From NCBI RefSeq assembly GCF_021134715.1, contig NC_060018.1, forward strand, positions 7,705,501 to 7,769,500: a DNA stretch of 64,000 bases. The letters run 5' to 3'. The notes under the pieces are model-generated. The model was given only the letters and a program-made list of their open reading frames with translations, ran no database searches and had not been told where the DNA came from. Below are positions 11,128 through 22,700 of the stretch, one piece after another. The DNA is from Daphnia pulex (Eukaryota > Arthropoda > Branchiopoda > Diplostraca > Daphniidae). The position numbers were made by a program, and so were the translations under genes. Numbering within the stretch: position 1 is the stretch's first letter; each line of letters starts with the position of its first letter.

Positions 11128-14100
11128 ATGAAGTCTGTTAATGATCCGGCAATTTTGGTTGAATCAAATAAATTGTCCGGTTTTGGTCATTCTAACAAAT
11201 CTTCCAATGTGTATCAAGAACCTGTTTCAGTTACAATATTAGGGGTTAATATATCACATCTCACCCAAACTACCCAGTTTGTTTTGGTCTCATCAGGGGT
11301 GTTTATTTTCTTCGTTCTATATGGATACTTTTTGGTAAGTGAGACATGATGTAGAAATGATCGTTCTTGTTTTGTTTTTTATTTCACTAATCAAAGCAAT
11401 TACATAAATTTATTTCTAGGAAGCTATATTTGTTCAGCCAAATCTCAAGTCTCATGGGCTGTATGTGACATTCATTCAGTTTGTGTTATACAGTTTGTTT
11501 GCAATAATAGAATCACAGTTAAAAAAAGACACAGAAAGAAGGTAAAAATTCATTTAAATGTTTCCACAGTTAATTATTAAAATATAATATTTTATTGCTT
11601 TCTGGATTGTAGAATACCTGTGCCAACGTATATCCTAATTTCATTTCTCACAGTAGCAACAATGACAATGTCTAATTTATCTTTGGAATATTTAAATTAC
11701 CCAACCCAAGTTAGTTATCAATTAAATATGTATCTGTTTTCATATCTCAGTCATTTAAAAATCTTGTTCTGATAGATTTTGTATGTTTTATTTATTTTAT
11801 TTATTTATCATAATAGGTTATCTTTAAATCATGTAAACTTATTCCAGTGTTAGTTGGTGGGATAATTATTCAAGGGAAAAAATACGGAACAAGAGATTTT
11901 TTAGCAGCTGCTGTGATGTGCATTGGGTTGATTTGGTTTACTCTTATTGATGTAACCATTTCACTTAACTTTCATCCTGCTGGTATATTACTGTTCTTAA
12001 TTTGTTTTTTAAACTAAAGCTAATAATTTTAGTTTTTTTAAAGGTGTGTTAATGATTAACTTAGCCCTAGTTGCGGATGCTGTTATAGGGAATGTACAAG
12101 AAAAGGCAATGAAAAAATATGGAGCTTCAAATAGTGAAGTTGTTCTCTACTCCTACTCATTTGGAATCATTTACCTATTAGTGGCTTTGATTCTTAGTGG
12201 TCGCTTGATTCCTGCGATTACTACGGCTAATCAGGTTTGACAAACATATTTATATAGATAAAATTATACATAATTTCAAACACCAAGATATTTCCGAAAC
12301 CCATCCGATTCAGCGACTAAACAGATTTAGGACTAATTTGGGTTTTTGCTTTTGCTAGTCTTGTATCATAATTTTTCCCGTAATGATTTTTCTTATTTAC
12401 ATTCTGAGTTCTGACCCTATTGACTGAGGTAATTTGAAACCGCCAAATCGGATGCATTTCCTTAATATATTATTTTTATGGTCTACGGGATGAAATATCA
12501 TTCAAAATGTTTATAATACTTTTTTTTATGAACTTTGGTTTATAATACAACCCAAGTTCCCAGTTTCAATGTATGGTTTAGGATTTTTACTATCCATTAC
12601 TGGTTATATGGGAGTAAATCTGGTTCTTACGCTTGTCCGAGTTGCCGGAGCTTTTGCTGCTGTAACAGTAATGACTATTTTTCTAATTTACTTGAAATTT
12701 GACACATGTTGTCACACGACTACTTTCAGGATTATTTTCTAATTAAATTAAATATTACTTGATATTAGGTTACGACGTGTCGGAAAGCCCTCTCTATCGT
12801 GGTCTCGTTCATTTTTTTTACAAAACCTTTTACGCTACAGTAAGTTCAAATAATTTACCATTCAAACACTAACGAAAAATTTCTAAAAACTGTTAATTAT
12901 CAAGCCCCTTTGTGGCACCTTCGAGATTTTAATAATCTCTTTTCGTTTTTTTTCTTGATTAGGAACTTTAAAAATTTAGTTTTCGCAGTGTTCTCTTCGT
13001 TTGTCATGTTTTAATCTTACTGCCGCACCTCTTGAAACGAATTTAAACTCCAAAAGATTGATTCCGTTATAAAACTGTTTGAAACGTAGCACTTTGGCGT
13101 CATTCTGTTCGACCTGCCCTCTAGTGTTCATTTTATCTCTACATGCTAAAGAAAATGTCGTCTGCTGGGAAATCCCACTAAAACTTAAAAGTCAATCTGT
13201 GTGTCTTTTTCTTTTACAGATATCTCGCGAAAAACAAATAAGATATCGCAATTTTAGTTTGTTTCGTTAAAGGGAAAGTTCTTCTTTCAATTAGAGGTGG
13301 TTAGATTCTCAAATATTAGAAGCGAACTTTTTCTCATCATTTACAAGTTTTCCCTTTTTTTTGTTCTTTTCCCCGATTATCACCCCGTTAATTTCGTTAA
13401 CACTTGTAAAAATTAGTCGTATCAGATGTAAAAAGTCATTCTACGTTGAATGAGATAGGTCGCTTCATGATCGGTGGATCACGAGAGCGTGAAAGTATGA
13501 AAAACCGTTTTCGTCTCCCCCCGCCCAATTCCCCAGGGACCTCTCAGGGTTAACACTATTTGGAGCGCTGTCTGAACTTTTGTTTCTTCAAATCTCTCAC
13601 CCTTAAAAGGCGGTAAGCCTTCGGCTTTTTAAAATAAGAATTTTAAAAATCTCTCAGGGATCAAGCCCCTCTGTGGCACCTTCGAGATTTTAAAAGTCTC
13701 CTTTCGTTTTTTTTTTTCTTGATTAGGAAATTTAAAAATTTAGTTTTCGTATTGTTTTCTCTGTTTGTAATCTTATTAAATAGTCAACAATTAAAATAGT
13801 TAGTTCTCTAATCAGTCTTATTTCTCATGGTTGATTTTTTTTTAAATCATCATTTAGTCCCACTCATTGTGTGAAAATGTCGGAAGGAAAAGAGTGTTGG
13901 GTAGTGAAACTATTTGAAATAATGCACTTTGGCGGGATTCTGCTTTGCCCTGCCCTCTAGTGTGTGTTTTGACACTGTATTCTGTCAATTGTCCGTCTTG
14001 GCGTCATTGTTGTTGTTTTTTTAGTGAGAATTTTACATTGTGTAATGTTACATAATTTTCGATTTATTTATTCAATTTTGTAATTAAATAAATGAATTCA

Positions 14101-16229
14101 AATGTAACCCAAGAGTCGTGTGGAAAAATAATCCATTTCTGTTTATCATTTTCACCAGCTCTTTCTTCCCTTTTTTATTAATCGTAGGTTTGATGAGAGA
14201 ATTAAACATAACGCGGCCAATATTCAGATTCAATTTTATGTTAATAGCATCAGTAGCAATCAGAACTTTACAGGGGTGATTTGGATTATTGAAACAAATG
14301 ATCTAAATGACAAGCTCCTGTTATGATATCACTTAGGGTGTTATGTAAATCGACTGGCAACTTTTGTCATCTTCAAAACAAAACTTTCTGAAACTGAAAT
14401 GTGTCTGATGATGAATGTAATCTGTAAATAATTTTATGGTTTAGTTTTTATTATAAAGAAAGATTACTGAATAAGAAATACATACTGTCAATTCCATTTT
14501 CAACAGTTGCAGCTTTAATTTCTCTCTGTTGATAAAGTTTTCGCCTAGCACCATTACATCATCAAGGCCTTTTAAATGAAGGAAAGCCAGAAGGGAAAGT
14601 TTTTTTGGATGCCCAATAAAGTATAGTGTGGTAGGATATCAGTAAGGGTGACATGTAAATCAACTGGCAACTTGTCGTCATCTTCAAGACATAATTTACT
14701 GAAAGAGAGCGATGTCTGATGATAAATGTAATCTGCAAATAATTTGTTGGCTGCTATGATATCACTTATGGTGACATGTAAATCGACTGGCAACTTTTGT
14801 CATCTTCAAGACAAAACTTTCTAAAACTGAAAAGTGTGAGGATGAATATAATCTGAAAATAATTTTTTGGTTTAGTTTTAATCAGAAAGAGATATTACGG
14901 AATAAGGAATACATACTGTCAATTCCATTTTCCACAGTTGCAGCTTTAGTTACTCTGTGTTGATAAAATGTTCGCCTAGCACCATTACATCATCAAGGTC
15001 TTGTAAATGAGGAAAAGTCAGAAGGGAAAGCTTTTTTGGATGCCGAATAAAGTATAGTGTCCTCATCATCATATCACTAAGGGTGACATGTAAATCAACT
15101 GGCAACTTGTCGTCATCTTTACGACAAAATTTTCTGAAATGGAGGTATGTCTGATGATAAATGTAATCTACAAATAATTGTGTTGATTAGTGTTCATCAC
15201 ACAGAAAGATTAGTGAAAAAATAAACACATACTTTCAATTCCATTTTTTTGAACATTTTCCAGTTGATTCAGCACCTACATGTGAACCATCTGCCAATCT
15301 GGTACCGATTTGATAGGTAAATGAACCATCAGTTGTGACACAAGATGCATGTTTTTCTTTCCTTATTTTAATCCTGCAATAGTTAAAATTTGAAAGATAA
15401 ACACAGTGCTTCACAAGATGAAATCAATCACAAACATTCATACGATCAAATTTAAATACCCACAGTAGGCCATGCCATAGCCCACAACAAGCAGACTGAC
15501 TGTTGCAAATTACCGTCGTCTGCTAGTCAACACACAATCAACTCAAAGTCAATCTGGGTGTCTTTTTCTTTCGCAGATATCTCGCGAACCACAAAATAAG
15601 AAATGCAATTTCAGTCTTTTTGGTTAAACGGAAAGTTCTTCTTTCATTTAGAGGTGGTTGCATCTTCTAAATTTAGAAGACATTTTTTTCCTATATTTTA
15701 GAAGTTTCCCCTCTTTTTCCCCCTTTTTGCTCCCAATCTCTCGTTCATTATGTTAATTGTTGTAAAATTTAGTCATTTCATATGTAAAAACTCATTCTAC
15801 GTCGAATGAGGTAAGTCGCGTCGTGATCGGTGGATCACGAGAGCGTCAAAGTCCCGAAAACCGTTTTCGTCGCCCCCCGCCCAATTCCCCAGGGACCTCT
15901 CAGGGTTAATAGTATTTGGAGCGCTGTCGGAACTTTTGTTTCTTCAAATCTCTCACTCTTAAAAGGCGGTAAGCCTTCGGCTTTTTAAAATAAGAATTTT
16001 AAAAATCTCTCAGGGATATCGCATTGCGATTTTTTAAATTGTTGTTACTTATAGATATGTTTGGTCAGGATGCCTCGTCGTCTTGGGTGTGTATTTAAAT
16101 GTCCTTAGCTCCCAGCGGCAGCAATCGCATTTGATATTCATTAAAAACAACTTTATCAACACTGCAATCAATTATGTTAAAAGACTAGTCACTAGGAAAA
16201 AATTGGCAAAAGCTGCAATTAGTGTCTAA
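11128..16229 (+). CDS. SLC35B3: Golgi PAPS transporter, SLC35B3 / PAPST2 type
   Basis: Eight exons: 11128-11334, 11420-11541, 11613-11709, 11817-11982, 12044-12234, 12557-12661, 12769-12839 and 16055-16229, giving 377 residues. This nucleotide-sugar-transporter family protein carries the sulphate donor PAPS from cytosol into the Golgi lumen for sulfation. It is polytopic, with about ten membrane segments. Strong family blocks are [67 protein letters not shown] and [16 protein letters not shown]. The last exon joins in frame as LQ-YVWSG across a 3.2-kb intron filled with repeats. The C-terminal tail after that block (about 40 residues) is longer and more basic than usual. The ATG at 11128 is the first one in frame. 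Confidence 0.9.
12899..13660. repeat. Intronic repeat, unit 1 (762 bp)
   Basis: Begins TCAAGCCCCTTTGTGGCACC and ends in a block holding the hairpin AAGCC-TTC-GGCTT, then AAAATCTCTCAGGGA. The start block recurs at 13661, a middle block (GCACTTTGGCG...CCTGCCCTCTAGTGT, from 13090) recurs at 13923, and the last ~475 bp (13187-13660) recur at 15544-16018. Unit 1 and unit 2 abut exactly: the end of one is the start of the next. All lies in the last intron of the SLC35B3-type gene. Confidence 0.75.
13661..16018. repeat. Intronic repeat, unit 2 (about 2.36 kb, same ends as unit 1 plus an internal insertion)
   Basis: The left block (TCAAGCCCCTCTGTGGCACC) and the right ~475 bp match unit 1 closely. 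Between them lies about 1.6 kb not found in unit 1, including a duplicated, coding-like block at about 14320-15185. Unit 1 may be a deletion derivative of the longer form, or unit 2 may have gained cargo. The element class is not clear: the TC start and 3' hairpin recall Helitrons, but the CTRR end was not found. Confidence 0.7.
14322..15185 (-). pseudogene. Duplicated coding-derived block of unknown family, minus strand
   Basis: Two head-to-tail copies with a period of about 431-436 bp, each with two sub-blocks. Read on the minus strand, the sub-blocks give [20 protein letters not shown] peptides (near 14335, 14645, 14770 and 15080), then [11 protein letters not shown] and [13 protein letters not shown]. 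In the copy at 14945-15160 these blocks run in one uninterrupted frame until a stop. In the other copy (near 14500-14700) a frameshift separates them. A GTATGT donor-like site follows each copy (near 14485 and 14918). I do not recognise the protein. It looks like exons captured by a repeat and then duplicated, antisense to the host gene. Confidence 0.5.
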
Positions 16230-17539
16230 ATATTTTTTTTACATTGTTTTGATTCAAATGTTACAAATTTAATAATTTATTTGGTGGCTGTTTTGGTTAA
16301 TCAACATTATCTACTGGCGTCGAATGAAATAAACATTTAAATTAATTATCTATTCCCGCTATCCCATATATAGGTCCTTCTGTGCGAATTTTAAAAGATG
16401 TTTCACCTTAAACTAACATGATGAAAATTTCATTTACCGGGAGGTACAGCTGTAAAATGTACACGAGTAACGTTCGACGCAGTAGTTTTTATCCTTATTT
16501 TCGATAAAGGAAGAAAATCCAAAAGTTTTCAATGAATACAAAACCGTCAAAAGAGTTCTGAACCAAAGGAGCTGTTTTAGGTTAGTGCAGGCCTAACTAT
16601 TGCTGCTGTTGTGCTAAAACTCATGAATGATTGGATTTCGGATTTCCCTCTTCAAAGTTTGCTACTGTTTTTGATTCAAAAGGACTCCACGAAACTATTT
16701 TGGATAAGAGACTCTTCTGATGACGCATTGCGAGTTCGTAACGAAATACGAAGTTGCTCGTTTGCGTAAGGTGCAACCGGATCCAGCAATCTTCCTATTC
16801 TCATGCGTGCTTTCATCCGATTTCGGCGGATTCTGTTACAATGCATCAATATAACATTTCTCAATAAAATTTTTTCTTTTCTATTATTGTAGAGTTTTCC
16901 CTTATTTTCTTCGAAATGGGTCCAATCTTAAAATAGGGTTGCTGAATTTTTTTCCTTATCCAGAACTAGTATTTATAGATTATTATTTTTGGAATTCAAA
17001 AAATTTTAGAATTAGGCTAGCTAATCAAGCTAATTTGCTAAAATGCTTGTTTTGCTATTTATATTGAGAAAAAATATCCCACGAAAATCTTGATAATTTA
17101 TAGCGATTAGGGATCGATGAAAAATATATTTGAAACCTTACTGGATGTTATAACTTCAAAGTTGTCTATATAATCTATCTTGGCTTACAAAATGCATTTT
17201 TTTTTTGTTCACCACTTCTGACTTGTGACTTCAGCACAAATTGTTAGTAACTAAAATTATCGTTAGGTGGCACAAACTTTCATTCTTATCTCCAGTTCTC
17301 TCCCACTCACACCGCGATTCTAGTCTGCGCATTGATCCGATTGCCGAGCATGAATGCTGCCGATAACTGAACTGTCAAAGGCTGAACGTAAAAAATCAGC
17401 GGCATTTATATCATTATACAACTGTCGTTGGTGTAAGTTCCATTCTTAAAAAATCTGTTTGAATTTGAACACGCCCAGTGACTCGCAAGGCGTATTTTGC
17501 AATTGTGGTCGGTATCCAATAAAACAGACCTAAAAAGAC
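16230..17539. other. Intergenic between the PAPS transporter and cysteine string protein genes
   Basis: AT-rich with no supported gene. The short minus frame at 16676-16864 has no domain. The last few hundred bases presumably include the promoter and 5' leader of the downstream gene, but no motif can be assigned. Confidence 0.4.
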
Positions 17540-19249
17540 ATGGACAAACGCCGCTATTCGTAAGTGATTTGATATTTATATGGATATAAAAAGATAATAC
17601 TAACTAGGCATTTTCTTTGCGTTTGTTAGAACTACGGGTGACTCTTTGTATATTTGCATGGACTTAACCAAGCAGGCTACAAGTGATGACATCAAAAAAG
17701 CATATCGTAGATTAGCTCTCAGGTACCACCCTGATAAAAATGTAAGTCCTATTCCTTTCCCGTCATCCAATAATTATCAATTAATGTCTCAATTTTGTAA
17801 TATGCAGCCAAGCCCAGAAGCAGCTGAGAAATTCAAAGAAGTTAACCATGGTGAGAATAAAGTTTATGTCATTTTTTTTTAATTTTTTATCCATTATTTT
17901 TATTTTCAGCTAATTCAATATTGAGTGATTCAACCAAAAGAAACATTTATGATAACTATGGTTCACTCGGGCTCTACATTGCTGAACAATTTGGTGAGGA
18001 AAATGTCAACACATACTTCCTAGTCACGTCAGGGTGGTGCAAAGTAAGGGACTCACATAAGAAATATGAATTTGATTCCATCATAATATTTGTTACACAT
18101 TCATTTACAGGCTTTGTTTATTGGTTGCGGAATAATAACTGGATGCTACTTCTGCTGCTGCTGTTGCTGTTGTTTCAACTTCTGCTGTGGAAAATGCAAA
18201 CCTAAAGCCCCTGATGAGACAGGAGATTATCATAACTTTCAGGCAAGTAGTGAAATATCCCACCTCTTCCATTACCAAATGCCTTTCCATTTTGGTTGCT
18301 ACTTTTCTCTTGATTTTATTTTAGTTTGTTATGCTATAAAGGTTGCAGCATGTTAAAATATTTATGCTTGATCTTTCCACCTTTTCCCTGGGGAAACATA
18401 ATAGTTGATTCAATATCCCACACAGGACGGACATCAAGAAGGTGCTGCTGCTAGTCAGCAGCCCATTATAGTTGAACAACCGCGGAGCCAGAAAGAGGTT
18501 AGTTCAATTTAAGAGTGTGGTGCGTTTAGTACACATTGTTTTCTCGTTCAATTTTTGTCTTAATGAATTTAGCTTTTCTCTTATCAGCTTGTTTGAGTTC
18601 CACTTCACAACCTCTCCTCATTCCCTTTGCAAGAAAATGTACGTATAGTCATAACGAACGTGTTTCTGTTTTGCTTAAAGAATGACGACAGCAGTGACGA
18701 GGATGAAGCAGAGGAAGTCAGAAGTGCGGCAAGAGAAGCGATATCTGTTCAACCTGAATCACGGAATGTCACCGAAACAACAGGCCTTAATCCATCGGAC
18801 AAGCCGCCAACTTACGCTGCAGGTACCGGATCAATATTTTAAACTTATGTGTCTTTAAACTATAATTTTTGAATAGCTTAGTAAGTTAAGGTGCCACAAA
18901 TGTCTTGCACAACTACAGCGTCTGTGTTTATTCTTTACCACCTACACAACACTGTTGTTATAAATTAGATTCCTTTCGAAGGAAGTAAGAGATTTCTTAC
19001 TGATCTGTTTTTATAATGAATTTAATCTAATTTTTCTGTTCAATATAGAAATTAATAATCATATTATTACTTAGTTTGACAGTGTAACCATAGTTTTGCC
19101 TTTGTTTCTTTATCCACCATCATTTTCATGTAAAATAACGTACGTGTTTTCCCCTTTGTCGAATGTTAGCAACATCGCAGAGCGGAACACCGCAACATGG
19201 TTCAACAGCAAAGGCAGCCATACCTATTCAAAGCCATCATGATCCATGA
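17540..19249 (+). CDS. DNAJC5: Cysteine string protein (DnaJ homolog subfamily C member 5)
   Basis: Eight exons: 17540-17559, 17630-17741, 17808-17850, 17910-18043, 18111-18242, 18426-18497, 18681-18822 and 19170-19249, giving 244 residues. It is the Hsc70 co-chaperone of synaptic vesicles that keeps SNARE proteins folded. A J domain occupies about residues 8-80 with the HPD motif (YHPDKN) that stimulates Hsc70. A conserved linker follows ([26 protein letters not shown]). The palmitoylated cysteine string is [18 protein letters not shown]. The C-terminal third is acidic and Ser/Thr-rich. The intron after 18242 starts with GC (AG/GCAAGT), a rare but accepted donor. The model keeps frame throughout. 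The exons 18426-18497 and 18681-18822 encode the variable tail and might be alternatively spliced. Confidence 0.95.
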
Positions 19250-19739
19250 ATACGTTCGTCTCGATTGGCCACTATAGGAAACGGCCGTAAAACTTTTCAA
19301 TTATTTTAAAATAATAGTTCCACTACCCTACTACATTTGGATGACCGATAAATTAACTAGATTGTCCGTTTATTTACTTTTCATAAAATTTTGAATAACG
19401 GTTCATTTTCTGGAATCATTTTGGTATTACAATTTCAGTGTGCATTATTCGATTATGCTTAGAGTAAAACGCCTGTCATTTTCTCTCTGCTTTCGAATTT
19501 TGATTAATGTATTTTCCCGTCTTTTTAGCAGACATTTTCATTTGTCTCTTTGGTCATTGACATATGGATGATTACTTGTTGTATTTCTTTTCTATTTCTC
19601 TCAGTTTTGTACAATTATTCGCCCAAATGGTATACAAAATATAGTCGTGTGTATGTGGTACAGTAAAACATAATATGATTAATAGACAATCTATAGACGA
19701 TAGAAATATGTTAAGGGAAAAACAGGAGGGGAGGGGGAT
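19250..19739. other. Convergent 3' regions of cysteine string protein (+) and the sushi receptor (-)
   Basis: No gene. This 490-bp AT-rich stretch must hold both 3' ends; no single polyadenylation signal stands out. Confidence 0.45.
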
Positions 19740-22700
19740 TTACGTTGACTTGGGTAAGGGCAGAGTGGCATAGATGTTTTGACTGTTGGTTTCCTCATTA
19801 TGATCCGGAGTACTCTCGTTCTCTTGACTTTTACGTTTCGCTTCCCGGATGGGCAAAGCTGGTAATGGTCTACCTTCCTGGAAATGCGTCTTACTTGTTT
19901 CTTTGTAACGAATGCGTGAGTGTTCGATAAAATATTCGTTCAGCGAAACGTCGACAACCGTTTTCGGCATTTGCAGGTCATTAACTTTTTTAGGATGAAA
20001 ATCACGAAATTTAGAAAACGATTTATTGAGGTGACCTTTTTGTGAATCGTCGATTTCGTGTGCGACGTTTTCGATTCCTTCGTTGCACTCCACTTTGCCG
20101 TTCGACTCGAGCGTAGGAGGCTCTGTCGTGATTCCGTTGCTGTAGATTCGATTTTTCTTCTTCTTGGATTTATCCACCTTGGCGTAGAGAAGCAGAATTT
20201 CATCCGGAGTGAGTGACGGTCGGGTCGAGTCGATAAAAGAAGATTCATTTTGGTACGAGTCGCATTGTAAGCTGAAATTTTCAGAGCAGAATTGGAAAGA
20301 ATCGCGTTCCGGTTTGACGTCCTTGTCAATGTCGATATCCAAATAAGTGCTTTCCTCCTCTGAGCTGAGTGTTGAGGGTGACGACTGAACGTGGAAATTT
20401 GATTTGCGGAGGGGATCGTCTAATTCGTTGTAAACCGGTTCCGATTCCAATTTGGCCACCACTTGGTGTTTTTTGTTTCTTTCTCCGCTTTCATGGTCGG
20501 CGTTGGAAACGCCTTCTTTTGTCGAAGAATCCGATGTGTTGATCAGCAGCAGGTTGGTGGATGCCACTAAGAAACGTTTTTTGGCTTTTTCGAAAGCTGT
20601 TCGCATCCTAGAAAATCACAAGATTTACTATTAGTGACATCTGCTGTTGGATATTTTGTTCCTAAACAACGAGCTAAATGGACTACACACATTGTCGTTT
20701 CTCACGGTGAAGATGCGGTGCAGCAGCAACCGAAGCGTGATGGTAAATTTATATGTAGACAGTTTGGGAAACAAGGTATATTCATTTGGCAAAGATTTTT
20801 GTTTTGTGGAAATTATCACTGATAGCACATATGCGAGTCATCCTTCAGAAACTAGATTTCGGTCAAACGGCCCAGTTAATGTCACTCATATTCGACGACG
20901 TGAGAGAAAGTTCAAGCCCATAGCGCCGATTTATAGAGTATCATTGTAGCTATCTGGTAGCTTTCGTACATTGCGGTAGGGTTTTTTCCCGCAGTGAAAT
21001 TACAGGGCTCTCGGCGACGTTTGATTCGTAATTCAACTGACAGCTCAGCAACAGTGACTTATCCTTTTCCAAACAAAGACAGACCGAATATAGCTAATAC
21101 CATACGCTGTGATGCGCTCTTGGAAAGTTCGGGTCTTGAGGGTAGAGGGCAATCATAAACTTTCCTACATCAAAACTAGAACACGGGAGTACGCGCAGAA
21201 ACCGGTCGGTAGGAAATAATGATCACATTGCTCAAAGACGTGTGTACCTTGATTGCTGAATTGAAGGCACGAAGAAAACGTCTTCCAAAATCTGACCGAC
21301 TTAACGAGGAAATAACCATTTGGTGATATGAGTGAATGAGTGACCTAAGGCCTGAATCTAGTGCTAACAACCAACAAGTGGAACTGGAGAAATTTTTTTT
21401 TTTCTCAAATGGATTTGCTTCCTGATTTCCTTTGTTTTTCTCCCACGAAGCAAATCTGGGAAATAACTGTCAGCGAACGTCGCTACTTAGAGGAAGATAG
21501 CATGAAATTTTTAGGTGCTATCCGTTTTCAGTGACAGATTTGACGGGGAAAAGCAGTGCAGTATGTCAGCAAGGAAGAAGAAACTGTGAATCGGCGCGTT
21601 CTCGACAGCCCGATCCATCACGTAGACATTTTTTTAAAAAGAGAAAAACTAGACATCAATCCGAATAACAGTTTGCCACCTCCCACTTATTTACTCTTAA
21701 TTGAGAAACAATATTCCCGATTTCTCAAGTTCCAATCATTCAAAAAAGAATCATACCTGCAGACGTTGAAAGTGATGCCAATAGCGACCATCAGAAAGAC
21801 AGCGATGAAGACAACGATAAATCCCGTTGCCGCGACCGCTGTTCCGATTGACCGCGTAGTTTCTGAGGCCTCCTCCTCACCGAAGACGATACTGCTGCTC
21901 GAATTGGTGTTGCCGGTGCCCACGCTGACATTCGTCGTTTCCAGATCAACGTTTGATATCGTTACGGGCTGGAAAAATTCAATTTCTTGAATCAATGACG
22001 TCTGCTCGGGAGCAGTCGTGCTGATCAAAGTACCAGGAGGCACCAGCTCTTCCGTCGGTTCACTGCTCGTCATAACAAGAAGAAACGTTAAGTCATCCTC
22101 ATCATAATGCAACGACTCGATATGTAGATCGGCGCGTTTCGCATAAGAAACAAATGACGAGGAAAACTCAACCGACAGGGTTCATTTTATACATGGATAC
22201 TTGTTATCCGACATAGATTATTTTGTTCAAAATGTCATCTTCTAAGAAAAATCGATGAAATTTTGTGGAAATACATACGTTTGCCTGCTATTGCTATAGT
22301 ATCAGGAATATAAAGAGTTCGCTGATGGAACGAAACAAGAAAAGAATGAGACGACCCTTACTTTTATGGGTCAATTCAAAACAAACTACCAAAACAACAT
22401 AGAACGTAACATGCGTAACAGCTAATTTTAGGATCTGCTCTCGAACGATTGGATCCGCAATGGAGTTGAAACAACCAATAGAATTCTTATGTCACACGGC
22501 GCAGCCTACCTTGGTATTTCTGTTGTCGAGGAAAACGAGATGGAGACCGGCGGATAATATGTCGTTCTCAAGGCGCAGTAAAAATTCCCCTCCTTCCAGA
22601 CGCCACTCTGCTGACACACCTGTGAAATCGAGAAAAAAAGAAATGTATTGCTATTATACAACGAGACTAATTTTAAAATCTTTAAAAAAAATGTAACAAC

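Noticed and set aside
12285-12475. Possible inverted repeat in an intron of the PAPS transporter gene (ATCCGATT...AATCGGAT)
   Set aside because: The arms match over only about a dozen bases with poor extension; could be chance in AT-rich DNA.
18111-18200. TGC/TGT-rich stretch resembling a trinucleotide repeat
   Set aside because: It encodes the conserved palmitoylated cysteine string, so it is coding rather than a microsatellite.
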